Shown: positions 27,912-36,193 of the stretch, one piece after another
How positions within the stretch are numbered: the first letter of the stretch is position 1
Layout: each line of letters opens with the position of its first letter
NCBI GenBank assembly: GCA_016713175.1
Contig: JADJPQ010000028.1
Location: 1-64,000 of the forward strand
From: Planctomycetota bacterium
GTDB taxonomy: Bacteria; Planctomycetota; UBA1135; UBA2386
Reading direction: 5' to 3'
Length of the DNA: 64,000 bases
Translations under genes and position numbers: made by a program
The notes under the pieces: model-generated
The model's database searches: none
Seen by the model: the letters and a program-made list of their open reading frames with translations, nothing else
Told to the model about the DNA's origin: nothing

Positions 27912-28465
27912 GACAGGACCTCCGGTCCGGCCCAACCGGTCCTGCCGTCGGGCGCGAACGAGGCGAGGTGCTGCCGCAACTGCTGCAGCGCCGTCCGCAT
28001 CCTGGTCTTGGCTGTGCCGACCGGAATTCCGAGCGCCGCCGCTGCGGCTTCGAACGTCAACCCCGCCGACACCCGCATCAGGAACACGTCCTTGTGCAGA
28101 TCGTCGAGCCGCGCGATCGCCGCGGTCGCGGCCGCGACGGCCTCACCGTGTTGCGCCGCCACGTCGGGCGGCAGTTCGGAACCAGTCAGCGTCATGGCGT
28201 CCTCGTCGTCGATCGACCGCGCGGCCGGCCGGCGCTGCTGCCGCCGGCGCTGATCGCGGGCCGTATGGATGGTCACGACGAACACCCAGGCCACCGGATC
28301 GGTCGGCCGTTCGCCGCGGCGCAGCGAGGACACGCTCTTGACGAACGCATCCTGCACCGCCGCCGCCGGGTCACCGCCGAGACCGAGCACCGAACGGGCA
28401 GCCGCACACAGACCCGCACGCCGGGCCTGGAACAGCGCCGCCAGTTCGACTTCACCGAAGGTCAT
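27908..28465 (-). CDS. ECF-type RNA polymerase sigma factor
   Basis: 185 residues from the ATG at 28465 (a GTG four codons upstream is possible). Region 2 is at about 8-80 (ALFQARRAGLCAAARSVLG, AAVQDAFVKSVSSLRRGE, AWVFVVTIHTARDQRRR), region 4 at about 115-170 (IARLDDLHKDVFLMRVSAG, then the helix-turn-helix LTFEAAAAALGIPVGTAKTRMR). No region 1.1 or 3 is present. The stop overlaps the macroglobulin start (ATGA), so the two are co-translated, the standard arrangement for an ECF sigma and its anti-sigma. Gene order sigma then membrane partner is canonical. It is divergent from a lipoprotein pair with 83 bases between starts, a plausible target promoter. Confidence 0.92.
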   Translation of the reverse strand: MTFGEVELAALFQARRAGLCAAARSVLGLGGDPAAAVQDAFVKSVSSLRRGERPTDPVAWVFVVTIHTARDQRRRQQRRPAARSIDDEDAMTLTGSELPPDVAAQHGEAVAAATAAIARLDDLHKDVFLMRVSAGLTFEAAAAALGIPVGTAKTRMRTALQQLRQHLASFAPDGRTGWAGPEVLS

Positions 28466-28548
28466 GTCGTCGTGCACCGCGGGGACGTCCGCCCGGTCGT
28501 TCCGGATTTTGCGCGGCCTCGGTTTTCCGGACGGTACCCTGCGCCGCC

Positions 28549-28989
28549 ATGACCAGAAGCCTGATGTCGCTGTGTCTGCTGGGTTGCCTGTGGTTGCCCG
28601 CCTGTGCGCTGGCCCGGCAGGACACCAACGAACCACTCGATGCGACGGCAGTGGCCGCGCTGCAACCCGGCGTCACGACGGCCCGTGAAGTCGTCGAGAA
28701 GCTCGGGGCGCCCACGGAGGTCGTCCAGCTCGGCAAGCGCTCGGCCTATCGCTATGACGCCAACACGATCAAGAGCGCGGCGTTGTTCCTGATCGTGTTC
28801 AACGTGTTCGCGCAGGATGGCCGCAGCGACCGGCTGTGGGTGTTCTTCGACGACCGCGAAGTGTTGACCCACTACGGCGTGACCTTTGGCGTGCACCGGA
28901 CCCAGTACGCGATGCCGTGGGAGGACGTGCACGAAGCCGCCGACAATCAGGCCGCCGACCTGGACCGACCGGGAGTGCGAAAGCCGTGA
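28549..28989 (+). CDS. BamE/SmpA-like small lipoprotein
   Basis: 146 residues. A lipoprotein signal (SLMSLCLLGCLWLPAC) has the lipobox LPAC at its end. The mature part begins with a beta-strand and turn set like SmpA/BamE domains: LQPGVTTAREVVEKLGAPTEV, then RSAYRYDANTIKSAALFLI, then WVFFDDREVLTHYGV. Function in outer-membrane assembly cannot be assumed, as this fold occurs in many lipoproteins. The downstream gene starts inside its stop (GTGA), so the two are coupled. It is transcribed divergently from the ECF sigma gene and may belong to that regulon. Confidence 0.75.
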   Translation: MTRSLMSLCLLGCLWLPACALARQDTNEPLDATAVAALQPGVTTAREVVEKLGAPTEVVQLGKRSAYRYDANTIKSAALFLIVFNVFAQDGRSDRLWVFFDDREVLTHYGVTFGVHRTQYAMPWEDVHEAADNQAADLDRPGVRKP

Positions 28990-29423
28990 ACGTGCGATCG
29001 CCGCAACTGCTGGCCCTGCTGCTCGCGGGCACTGCCATGAGCTGCGTCCGGATCACCTATGGCCGGATCCGGCTCGAGGAACCGATCGCCGACGCGCAGC
29101 TGCAGGCGCTGCGCCCCGACCAGGCGACGCTGGCACAGTGCCTGCGCGAACTCGGTGCCCCACACTTCGCCTGGGAATACCAGGGCTCCGGCATGGCCCT
29201 TGGCTGGGTCTGGCAGGACAAGGACGACTTCGGCCTCGACGTCAGCTACACGATCTACAAGGACACGCCGGGAGCCTCGTTCAGCTACGGCCGCGAGGCC
29301 GCCGACCTGCCGGGTTGCGTGTTGTGGTTCGACGCCGAACTGACGCTGCGCCGGTGGCAGCGCGGCACGATGGGCGACCTGACCCGCGATCTGCGTCAGC
29401 GCCCGGCGATGGCCGACGAGTGA
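28986..29423 (+). CDS. Small lipoprotein, partner of the preceding gene
   Basis: 145 residues. The start is the GTG at 28986, overlapping the TGA of the previous gene; translation gives a lipoprotein signal (SPQLLALLLAGTAMSC, lipobox AMSC). The mature sequence again has an LRPDQATLAQCLRELGAPHFAW segment, the SmpA/BamE-like signature of a helical hairpin followed by a strand, then WVWQDKDDFGLDVSY and a C-terminal strand pair (CVLWFDAELTLRRW). It is a distant relative of its neighbour. Its own ATG options lie too far inside the lipoprotein signal, so the GTG is preferred. Confidence 0.7.
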   Translation: MNVRSPQLLALLLAGTAMSCVRITYGRIRLEEPIADAQLQALRPDQATLAQCLRELGAPHFAWEYQGSGMALGWVWQDKDDFGLDVSYTIYKDTPGASFSYGREAADLPGCVLWFDAELTLRRWQRGTMGDLTRDLRQRPAMADE

Positions 29424-29426
29424 CGC

Positions 29427-30122
29427 TCAGCCACTGCCGCGCCGGGTCTCCAGCTCGAACGCAAGTTCCTGCATCGCATGCCGATCGCGATCGCGCTGCG
29501 CCTGCGCGAACGTGCCTTCGAGGTTGCGCAGCATCCGCCGCAACCAGCTGACCGGATCGGCGACCGCGAGCACGTTCGGTTCGCGGTGCACCTTGTAGCC
29601 GAGCACCTGCTCGACGCGCGCATAGGCCTCGTCGGTCGACAGCACCGCGCCGCCATGGAACGGATCGACGAACGCGGGCGCACCTTCGACTTCGACCCGG
29701 GCCAGGAAGTGCCCCGGCGCGCCGATGCCCTGCACCTCGATGTCGATCTCGCCGAGAACGGCCTTGTAGACCAGGCACAGCGCGATCGGGATGCCTCGGC
29801 GCCGCGCGATCACGGTCGGCAGGTAGCTGTTGGCCGGCGCGTGGTAGTCGTCCCTGGCCCCGGCATAGCCCTCGACGCTGAACAGTTCGTCGTGCGCATG
29901 CGCCAGCAGCGCCTGCGGATCCGGCGAGTGGACGCGCGAACGGATCCGCGCCGCGATCGCCACCAGTCGCGCCCAGGTCGCCGGCCCATCGGCCGCCGCC
30001 AGTTCGTGGCGCGCGATCGCCGTCGCCGCCAGCACCAGTCCGCGCGTCTGCGCCAGCATCGGCAGCGCCGCGCGGAAGTCGGCCAGCGCCTCCGGCCGGC
30101 AGGCAGTGTCGCGGAAAGTCAC
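29427..30122 (-). CDS. SirB1-family transglutaminase-like protein
   Basis: About 231 residues from a GTG at 30122; the frame is open to an ATG at 30218, but that would overlap the kinase gene by 83 bases, so the GTG 13 bases after the kinase stop is preferred. The core segments are SYLPTVIARRRGIPIALCLVYKAV, then the VQGIGAPGHFLARVE strand and FVDPFHGG, matching the transglutaminase-like core (Cys, His, Asp order) of SirB1 proteins. The catalytic triad is plausibly C in ALCLVY, H in APGHFL and D in FVDPF. It is the last gene of the seven-gene run beginning at 36117. The biochemical role of SirB1 proteins is not established. Confidence 0.75.
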   Translation of the reverse strand: MTFRDTACRPEALADFRAALPMLAQTRGLVLAATAIARHELAAADGPATWARLVAIAARIRSRVHSPDPQALLAHAHDELFSVEGYAGARDDYHAPANSYLPTVIARRRGIPIALCLVYKAVLGEIDIEVQGIGAPGHFLARVEVEGAPAFVDPFHGGAVLSTDEAYARVEQVLGYKVHREPNVLAVADPVSWLRRMLRNLEGTFAQAQRDRDRHAMQELAFELETRRGSG

Positions 30123-30135
30123 GGCATGCCGCGGT

Positions 30136-31035
30136 TCAGAAGCTGACGAACTGCAGCAGTTCGTGGTAGCGCCGTTCGACGGCCGCCCGATCGACCGCCG
30201 CCAGCCGATCGACGCCAAAGCCCTCGACGGTCAGGCTCGCGGTCACGGTGCCGTAGGCGATCGCGCGCTTCATGTTCCACAACGACACCGTGTCGCAGGT
30301 CGCCAGATGCCCCATGAAGCCGCCGGCAAAGCTGTCGCCGGCGCCGGTCGGGTCGACCACCGCGCTGGTCGGGTAGGCCGGCAGCGCCCAGTGGAACCAG
30401 TGCGAGAACAGGAAGCTGCCGTGTTCGCCCTTCTTGACGATCGCCAGCCGCGGGCCGAGATCGAGGATCGCGCGCCCGGCGTCGATCAGGTTGTGCCTGC
30501 CGGTCAACATCCGCGCTTCGGCGTCGTTGACGATGATGCCGTCGATCCGCTGCAGCAGCTTCAGCAGGCCGTCGCGTTCGCGCTCGATCCACAGGTCCAT
30601 CGTGTCGGCGACGCAGAACTTCGGCTTCTGCATCTGCTCGAGCACCGACATCTGCGTGCCCGGCGAGCCGTTGGCCAGGAACACGAACGGCGTGTCCTTG
30701 CTCGCGGCCGGCACCTTCGGTTTGAAATCACCGAACGTGTTCAGCTGCACGTCGATCGTCGATCGCGAGTTCATGTCGGCCGAGTAGCGGCCGTGCCAGC
30801 GGAACGTCTTGCCCGGCTTGACCTCGACCCCGGTGAGATCGATGCCACGCGATTCGAGCAATTGGCGACTCGCCGGCGGGAAGTCGTCGCCGACCACCGA
30901 CACCAGCCTGACGTTGGTGAACAGCCGGGCGGCCAGCGCAAAGTAGGTCGACGACCCGCCCAGGCAATCACGGGCGATGCCATGCGGCGTCTCCACGGTG
31001 TCGAATGCGGTCGAACCAACGACGAGCAGACTCAT
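30136..31035 (-). CDS. PfkB-family carbohydrate or nucleoside kinase
   Basis: 299 residues. GAGG lies upstream of the ATG at 31035. The N-terminal substrate-binding signature (GGSSTYFALAARLF, with GDDFPP) and the C-terminal PfkB signature D228-PTGAGD234-SFAGGFMG are both present; D234 is the catalytic base. The sequence lacks the ribokinase-specific segments and resembles the sugar-kinase branch whose substrates (adenosine, sugars, or nucleoside analogues) cannot be told from sequence. It is part of a tightly packed minus-strand operon with galE, a flippase-like gene and a SirB1-like gene. Confidence 0.85.
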   Translation of the reverse strand: MSLLVVGSTAFDTVETPHGIARDCLGGSSTYFALAARLFTNVRLVSVVGDDFPPASRQLLESRGIDLTGVEVKPGKTFRWHGRYSADMNSRSTIDVQLNTFGDFKPKVPAASKDTPFVFLANGSPGTQMSVLEQMQKPKFCVADTMDLWIERERDGLLKLLQRIDGIIVNDAEARMLTGRHNLIDAGRAILDLGPRLAIVKKGEHGSFLFSHWFHWALPAYPTSAVVDPTGAGDSFAGGFMGHLATCDTVSLWNMKRAIAYGTVTASLTVEGFGVDRLAAVDRAAVERRYHELLQFVSF

Positions 31036-31097
31036 CAGGGATCCTCGAACGGACTGCGGAAAAGCGCAGCATGCAGGCCCGGCGCCGGGCCGACAAG

Positions 31098-32339
31098 TCA
31101 GTTCTCGGGCGGCGCCGGCACGTCCTCGGTCGCCTCGACATCGGCCTCGTGTGCGATGTCGGCGCGGGTCACGCGGTTCTTGTCGAACAGCACGAGCAAC
31201 CCACCGAGCAGCGACCAGAAGGTGATGTGCAGGCGATAGAGCACCGACAGCGCCACGCCGCGCGTGCCCATCGTCTGCGCCGGGTTGGCGACCATGCCGG
31301 CCAGATAGGGTTTGCCGTATTCGGCGAACAGCTGCTGGTAGAGCGCCTCGCCCCAGCCCCAGCCGTTGGGCGCCACCGGCAGCGCCGACACGATGTTGAT
31401 CACCGGGATCAGCACGAAGTACTCCATCCACGGCATCCCGACCCCGAGGGCGTCGCCGATGAACACGACCGACAGCACCGAGATCACGTGGTTGCCGACA
31501 CCGGCCAGCAGACTCATGGCGATCGTCCGCTTGTGGCCGCGGTAGAAGAACACCGCCTGGTCGACCAGCTTCAGCAGATGGCTGATCTTGTGCGGCAGCT
31601 TCTCGAGCAGGTCCTTCAGCCGGATCAGCTGCCGCAGCCGCTTGCTGAACGCGAACAACCCGAGCAACAGCACGCCGCCCATCACGCCCCAGATCGCGCC
31701 TGCCAGCCAGCCGAAGCGATCGAGCGCGAACAACACCACGACCGCACCGAGGATCGCCAGCGACGCCAGCCCGAGGACGCGATCGACGATCACCGACACC
31801 AGCGCCGGCACCCGATGACCCGGGCAGCGCTTCATGATGTAGATCGCCTTGACGACGTCGCCGCCGGTGGCGCCGAGCATCACGTTGTTGAAGAACGTGC
31901 CGATCCAGGTGAAGCGCAGCGCCTCGCCGAGGGTCACGTTCATGCCGTTGACGCGCAGGAGCCACCACCAGCGCGTGCCGGCGATCAGCACGGTCAGGAA
32001 GTAGCAGAACGCGCCGGCGGCGAACCAGCCGACGTGCAGGTTCTTCCAATAGGTGATCAGGCCCGGCACGACGTCGAGGTCGGTGCCGTCCTGCTGCGCG
32101 CCGCGGCGCCATTGCACCGGCACGCTGGCATCCACCTCCTGGAACGACACCGTCTCGGTCTGCCACGAACCGACGAGGTCGCCGACCAGCTCGCGCTCGA
32201 CGACGGCGTTCTGGGGATCGGCGCCGCGCGAGAACACCAACCGGTCCTCCCAGTGCACGCGCCAGCACACGTAGCCGATCAACGCCGCGACCAGCAGCAA
32301 CTTCAGGACCTTGACCGCAACACCCTTCACGATACCCAC
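31098..32339 (-). CDS. Flippase-like integral membrane protein (LPG synthase TM family)
   Basis: 413 residues, overlapping the end of the DUF366 gene by 13 bases. An N-terminal helix (LKLLLVAALIGYVCW) is followed by a periplasmic-type stretch, then about seven more helices with family landmarks: RWWWLLRVNG, then LRFTWIGTFFNNVMLGATGGDVVKA-like, then PALVSVIVDRVLGLASL, and the late PVAPNGWGWGEALYQQLF. These match the lysylphosphatidylglycerol-synthetase membrane domain (UPF0104) superfamily, which moves lipids or lipid-linked sugars across the inner membrane. The synthase soluble domain is absent. With GalE nearby, a role in glycolipid handling is a reasonable inference. Confidence 0.8.
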   Translation of the reverse strand: MGIVKGVAVKVLKLLLVAALIGYVCWRVHWEDRLVFSRGADPQNAVVERELVGDLVGSWQTETVSFQEVDASVPVQWRRGAQQDGTDLDVVPGLITYWKNLHVGWFAAGAFCYFLTVLIAGTRWWWLLRVNGMNVTLGEALRFTWIGTFFNNVMLGATGGDVVKAIYIMKRCPGHRVPALVSVIVDRVLGLASLAILGAVVVLFALDRFGWLAGAIWGVMGGVLLLGLFAFSKRLRQLIRLKDLLEKLPHKISHLLKLVDQAVFFYRGHKRTIAMSLLAGVGNHVISVLSVVFIGDALGVGMPWMEYFVLIPVINIVSALPVAPNGWGWGEALYQQLFAEYGKPYLAGMVANPAQTMGTRGVALSVLYRLHITFWSLLGGLLVLFDKNRVTRADIAHEADVEATEDVPAPPEN

Positions 32340-32896
32340 TCTCCCTTGGCGCGGACCTTGGCCCGCGCCTCCGCGATCGAACCCTGCTCCTGTTGCAGAC
32401 GCGCCAGCAACGCCTGGCCGAAGGCCGCCGGCGCCACGCCGATCTCGGCCAGGGTGGCGGTCGCCACCGGCGCGCCGCCGGGTGTCGCATTGACCGCGAA
32501 GTGGATCACGCTGCTGACCGGCGTCACGGTCGCGATCGAGATCGACAGCTTGCCGTCGCCGACGAACAGGTCGTCGCCCTGCCGGACGATCCGCGCGGTC
32601 GGTGCCATGCTCGCCAGCACTTCGGCGGCCTGCGCCGCGAGCAACCGCTGCCGATGCACCGCCAGCAGCAGATCGGTCGCCGCGAAGCTCTCCCAGATCA
32701 CGTGCACCATGTCGTCACCGGCGATGCCGGGACCATCGAGGTCGGCCAGGTCGGCGATCTCCGCGCGCGCGATGCGGCACGGCCCGCGGAAGCCGACCGC
32801 CGCATCGCCGCAGAGGCCGGTCGTCTGCAGGATCCAGTGCGCCCGCAGCTGCGTGCCCTCGTAGCGGATCGGCTGTTCGAGCCAGAGCGTCTTCAT
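32327..32896 (-). CDS. DUF366 family protein
   Basis: 189 residues from the ATG at 32896, which overlaps the stop of the lipoprotein gene (ATGA). The beginning KTLWLEQPIRYEGTQLRAHW, then GFRGPCRI and MVHVIWESFAATD, are the characteristic segments of DUF366, a small, mostly uncharacterised cytoplasmic family. No signal peptide is seen. It lies between a HEAT-like lipoprotein and the flippase-like protein, with overlapping ends on both sides. Function is unknown; the neighbourhood offers no specific assignment. Confidence 0.75.
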   Translation of the reverse strand: MKTLWLEQPIRYEGTQLRAHWILQTTGLCGDAAVGFRGPCRIARAEIADLADLDGPGIAGDDMVHVIWESFAATDLLLAVHRQRLLAAQAAEVLASMAPTARIVRQGDDLFVGDGKLSISIATVTPVSSVIHFAVNATPGGAPVATATLAEIGVAPAAFGQALLARLQQEQGSIAEARAKVRAKGEWVS

Positions 32897-34053
32897 GACT
32901 GGCGCATGAACTCCCGGTACCAGGCGTCCACCCAATCCAGGTCGTAGCTGACCTCGGGCCGCTGCAGGCAATGTGCCAGCGCCGCCTGCGCCGGCAGACG
33001 CAACGGCGACGAGTACGGGTCTTCGTTCAGCACCAACTGCGCCAGCACGTCGAGCGGCGACAACACCAACACCTGGTCGCGGCCAGGCAGGCGCACCACC
33101 CGCCGCGCCCGCGCGACATCCAACTGGCCACAGAGCTGGATCAAGCGCAGCCGGAACACCGGATCGGCATCGTACTGCGGCAACGACGGGCTGGCAGTCG
33201 CATCGGTGGTCCCCGCCAGCAACGCCAGCAGCAGCGGCACCGAATCGACGCCACCGGCCCGGTGCAGGATGTCGATCGCGCACAGCCGGACATCGACCAA
33301 TGGCCGTTCGCGCCCTTGCATCGCCGTCACGACCGCCCATTGCACCGCAAACCGGATCGCCGTCCGGAGCGCCGCCTCGCAACCCGCCCGCAGTTCGTCG
33401 TCGTCTTCGGTCGACCACGCGTGCGCCAGGTCTTCGACCCAGGCCACGCGATCGTACCAGTTCGGCAAGGGCGCCGCGGTCAGCCGGCCGATCGCCGCCA
33501 GGTAGACCTCGCGTTCGCCGGGCGTGAGTTCGCGGCCGCGGATCGTCCGCGCCGCGGGACGCAGTTCGCGCGCGGCTTGCAGCACGGTCGACAGGTCCGC
33601 TGGCACCGCCGGCTGGCCCGCAGGCTCGGTCAGCCCGGCGACCAGATCCAGTCGCAGCGAACGCGCGATCGTCTCGATCCCGCGCAGCGCGACGATCCGA
33701 TCGAGCGGCGACGGCGCCAGCTCGGCGATCCGCAGCAGCCGCGGCAACACGTCGGCGCAACGCCCGAGGTCGTCGGCCACTTCGGGCAGCACCAGTTCCC
33801 ACAGGTCGCGCACGTGCTGCCGCGGGTTCTCCAGCTTTGCCGGCGACTTGGCCGAGAACAGCATCGACGTCGGCCACCACTTGCAGTACCAGGCGGCGAC
33901 GTCGGCTTCCTCCAGCCAGACCAGGCGCTGCTGCTGGCCGCTGCCTTCGACACGCTGCACATTGTCGATCTCGACACGCAGTTCGTCGTACGACATCAGG
34001 CTCATGCACGACGGCGTGAACAGCCAGACCAGCGCCAGGATGCTAGCGCGCAT
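32893..34053 (-). CDS. HEAT-like lipoprotein of unknown function
   Basis: 386 residues. The N-terminus MRASILALVWLFTPSC has a lipobox (TPSC). The remainder is mostly alpha-helical with short repeated helical pairs (VLPRLLRIAELAPSPLD, RIVALRGIETIAR; AIDILHRAGGVDSVPLLLALL) resembling HEAT-type repeats, though no repeat is regular enough to count. No catalytic motif is seen. It overlaps galE (stop of galE 11 bases inside) and the DUF366 gene (ATGA), so it is translated as part of the operon. An envelope-anchored protein-interaction role is inferred, not shown. Confidence 0.65.
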   Translation of the reverse strand: MRASILALVWLFTPSCMSLMSYDELRVEIDNVQRVEGSGQQQRLVWLEEADVAAWYCKWWPTSMLFSAKSPAKLENPRQHVRDLWELVLPEVADDLGRCADVLPRLLRIAELAPSPLDRIVALRGIETIARSLRLDLVAGLTEPAGQPAVPADLSTVLQAARELRPAARTIRGRELTPGEREVYLAAIGRLTAAPLPNWYDRVAWVEDLAHAWSTEDDDELRAGCEAALRTAIRFAVQWAVVTAMQGRERPLVDVRLCAIDILHRAGGVDSVPLLLALLAGTTDATASPSLPQYDADPVFRLRLIQLCGQLDVARARRVVRLPGRDQVLVLSPLDVLAQLVLNEDPYSSPLRLPAQAALAHCLQRPEVSYDLDWVDAWYREFMRQS

Positions 34054-35038
34054 AGCCCTCCGGATGGGCCTGATGCCACCGCCAGGCGGTGCTGACGATC
34101 GTCGCCAGATCGGAGTGCTGCGGCAGCCAGCCGAGTTCGCGCCGGATCTTGTCGGGGCTGCCGACCAGTACCGGCGGGTCGCCGGCGCGGCGGGGCGCGA
34201 TCGTGTGCGGCACCGGCCGGCCGGTGGCGGCGACGGCGGCGGCGATCACTTCGCGGACCGAGCTGCCCTGCGCATTGCCGAGGTTGAAGGCCGAGAAGCC
34301 GGTGCGGCCGGCGAGCAGGCTCTGCAACGCCAGCACGTGCGCGCTCGCCAGATCGGTGACATGCACGTAGTCGCGGATGCAGGTGCCATCGGGCGTCGGG
34401 TAGTCGTCGCCGAACACCCGGAGCGCGACAGGGCGACCAGCGGCCGCCGCCAGCACCAACGGGATCAGATGCGTCTCGGGCCGGTGATCCTCGCCGAGCC
34501 GCCCGGCAGGATCGGCGCCGGCGGCGTTGAAGTAGCGCAACGCGACGGCGCACAGGCCGTAGGCCCGCGCGTAATCGCGCAACAGGAACTCGCAGACCAG
34601 CTTGGTGTGGCCGTACGGATTGACCGGCACCTGCGGCATCGTCTCGACGATCGGCATCGTCGCCGGCTCGCCGTAGGTCGCACAGGTCGAGCTGAACACC
34701 AACGCCCGCACCCCGGCCGCCCGCATCGCATCGAGCAGGTTCTTGGTGCCGACGACGTTGTGGTGGTAGTAGCGGCCCGGATCGGTCACCGACTCGCCGA
34801 CGTAGCAGCGGCCGCCGAAATGCAGCACCGCGGTGATTTCATGCTCGGCGAACACCGCCTGCAGGAACGCCGGATCGAGCAGCGAACCGGCGACGGCGGC
34901 GCCACCGAGCAGCGCGTCGCGATGGCCTTCGCTGAAGTCGTCCAGCACGAGCGTCCGGAAGCCGGCCTCGCGCAGCGCCAGCGCCACGTGCGAGCCGATG
35001 TAGCCCGCGCCGCCGGTCACCAGCATCATCGGGCCCAT
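34043..35038 (-). CDS. galE: UDP-glucose 4-epimerase
   Basis: 331 residues, the usual length. The Rossmann GxxGxxG is at 9-15 (GGAGYIGSH), the SSTCATYGEP segment carries the catalytic Ser/Thr, and Y142-G-H-T-K146 is the YxxxK motif. Further family marks are LRYFNAAGADP, a DYPTPDGTCIRDYVHV run and RRAGDPPVL. It interconverts UDP-glucose and UDP-galactose with bound NAD. The start overlaps the lipoprotein gene upstream by 13 bases. It supports a link between this operon and surface glycan or glycolipid precursors. Confidence 0.95.
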   Translation of the reverse strand: MGPMMLVTGGAGYIGSHVALALREAGFRTLVLDDFSEGHRDALLGGAAVAGSLLDPAFLQAVFAEHEITAVLHFGGRCYVGESVTDPGRYYHHNVVGTKNLLDAMRAAGVRALVFSSTCATYGEPATMPIVETMPQVPVNPYGHTKLVCEFLLRDYARAYGLCAVALRYFNAAGADPAGRLGEDHRPETHLIPLVLAAAAGRPVALRVFGDDYPTPDGTCIRDYVHVTDLASAHVLALQSLLAGRTGFSAFNLGNAQGSSVREVIAAAVAATGRPVPHTIAPRRAGDPPVLVGSPDKIRRELGWLPQHSDLATIVSTAWRWHQAHPEGYAR

Positions 35039-36117
35039 CGCGCCTCCCAGGCCTGCCGGAGCTGTTGGCGGCCGACGGCCGTCGCCAATTCGGCAACGGT
35101 TGCGGTCGGGCCATCGGGCCGCAGGCCGTGCAGCGACTGGTGCAAGGCCAGCAGCGGTGCCGGGTCGTCTTCGTGCCGCAACGCCGCCCACAACAACGGC
35201 AGCGCGGCATCGGGCTCGAGGTCGCGACACCGGGCGGCACCGGCAGCCCGCACCTGCGGGGCGGCGTCACCGAGCGCACCGCGACACAATTCGAGCAGCG
35301 ACGCCACCTCGAGTTCGGCCGCCAGAACGGCTTGCGCGCGCACCAGTTCATCGCCGTCGCCTACACCGATCGCGACCGCCTGCGCCCGCGGACCGGCGCC
35401 GATCGCGATCAGCTCGCGCAGGCTCCGCAGGCGCTCCGCCGGCGCCGGCGCGCCGCGCAGGTTGCCGAGCACATCGCGGACGGCAATGGCCCTGGGCGCG
35501 CCGCCGCGGGCGATCTCGCGGTGCAGGGCGCGAACGTCGGCCTGCCGTTCGGTCCACCAGTGGTGTCGGCCATGAGTCGCCTCGATCGCCCGCAGCGTCG
35601 CCGTGGCCGCCGGACCATCGCCCTCCAGCCACTGCAGATCCGCCAGTTCGAACAGCAGCCCCGGATGGCAGCCGGCGAACGTCTGCCCGGTGACGACCGC
35701 CTGCAACGTCGCCACGGCTTCATGCCGCCGGCCGAGATCGCGCTGCAGCCCGGCAGCGGCGACCATCAGCGCCGGAGCCCGGTTGCGGCGCCACGCGGCG
35801 TTGACCACCGCCAGAGCCTCCTCGTGCCGTTCGCCGGCTGCGAGCCAGCCCGCCAGTTCGAGAGCCGCAACCGTCGGGTCGGCCGCCTCGACCAGGGCCC
35901 GACGGCGTTGCTGCTCGAACGCGGCGTCACCGTCGACCTCGGGCACCGTGGGTTCACCGAGGGTCGATGGCCCGACGGCAGGTTGCGCTGGCTCGACGGC
36001 GGGCGCGGCAGCGGCGACGGGCGGCGGCGATCGCGGAGGGGCGGGCGGCGACCGGTCCGCCGGCGCCGCACAGGCCACCAGCAACCAACCCAGCAGCGGG
36101 AACGCCCGAACTTGCAT
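35026..36117 (-). CDS. Lipoprotein with TPR/HEAT-like helices
   Basis: 363 residues. The ATG at 36117 is followed by MQVRAFPLLGWLLVAC, a lipoprotein signal with LVAC lipobox, then a long Pro/Ala-rich tether (residues about 20-60). The rest is helical repeats like tetratricopeptide units (ALVEAADPTVAALELAGWLA, ALAVVNAAWRRNRAP, AVATLQAVVTGQTF). It is the first gene of the overlapping minus-strand set that continues into galE. No specific function; an envelope scaffolding role is plausible. A divergent gene, the inositol-phosphatase-like one, starts 76 bases away. Confidence 0.7.
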   Translation of the reverse strand: MQVRAFPLLGWLLVACAAPADRSPPAPPRSPPPVAAAAPAVEPAQPAVGPSTLGEPTVPEVDGDAAFEQQRRRALVEAADPTVAALELAGWLAAGERHEEALAVVNAAWRRNRAPALMVAAAGLQRDLGRRHEAVATLQAVVTGQTFAGCHPGLLFELADLQWLEGDGPAATATLRAIEATHGRHHWWTERQADVRALHREIARGGAPRAIAVRDVLGNLRGAPAPAERLRSLRELIAIGAGPRAQAVAIGVGDGDELVRAQAVLAAELEVASLLELCRGALGDAAPQVRAAGAARCRDLEPDAALPLLWAALRHEDDPAPLLALHQSLHGLRPDGPTATVAELATAVGRQQLRQAWEARWAR

Positions 36118-36193
36118 CGCGGGGCAAGCTTGTATCCGCCTCGGCGGCAAGTGCACCCTTGTTTTCGCGCGGCCGGCCGGAAAGGTGCTGCCC

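Noticed and set aside
28466..28548. GGAAC at 28499-28503 (minus strand) as the -35 of an autoregulated ECF promoter.
   Set aside because: The expected -10 at proper spacing reads CCGCGG, which is not a convincing ECF -10.
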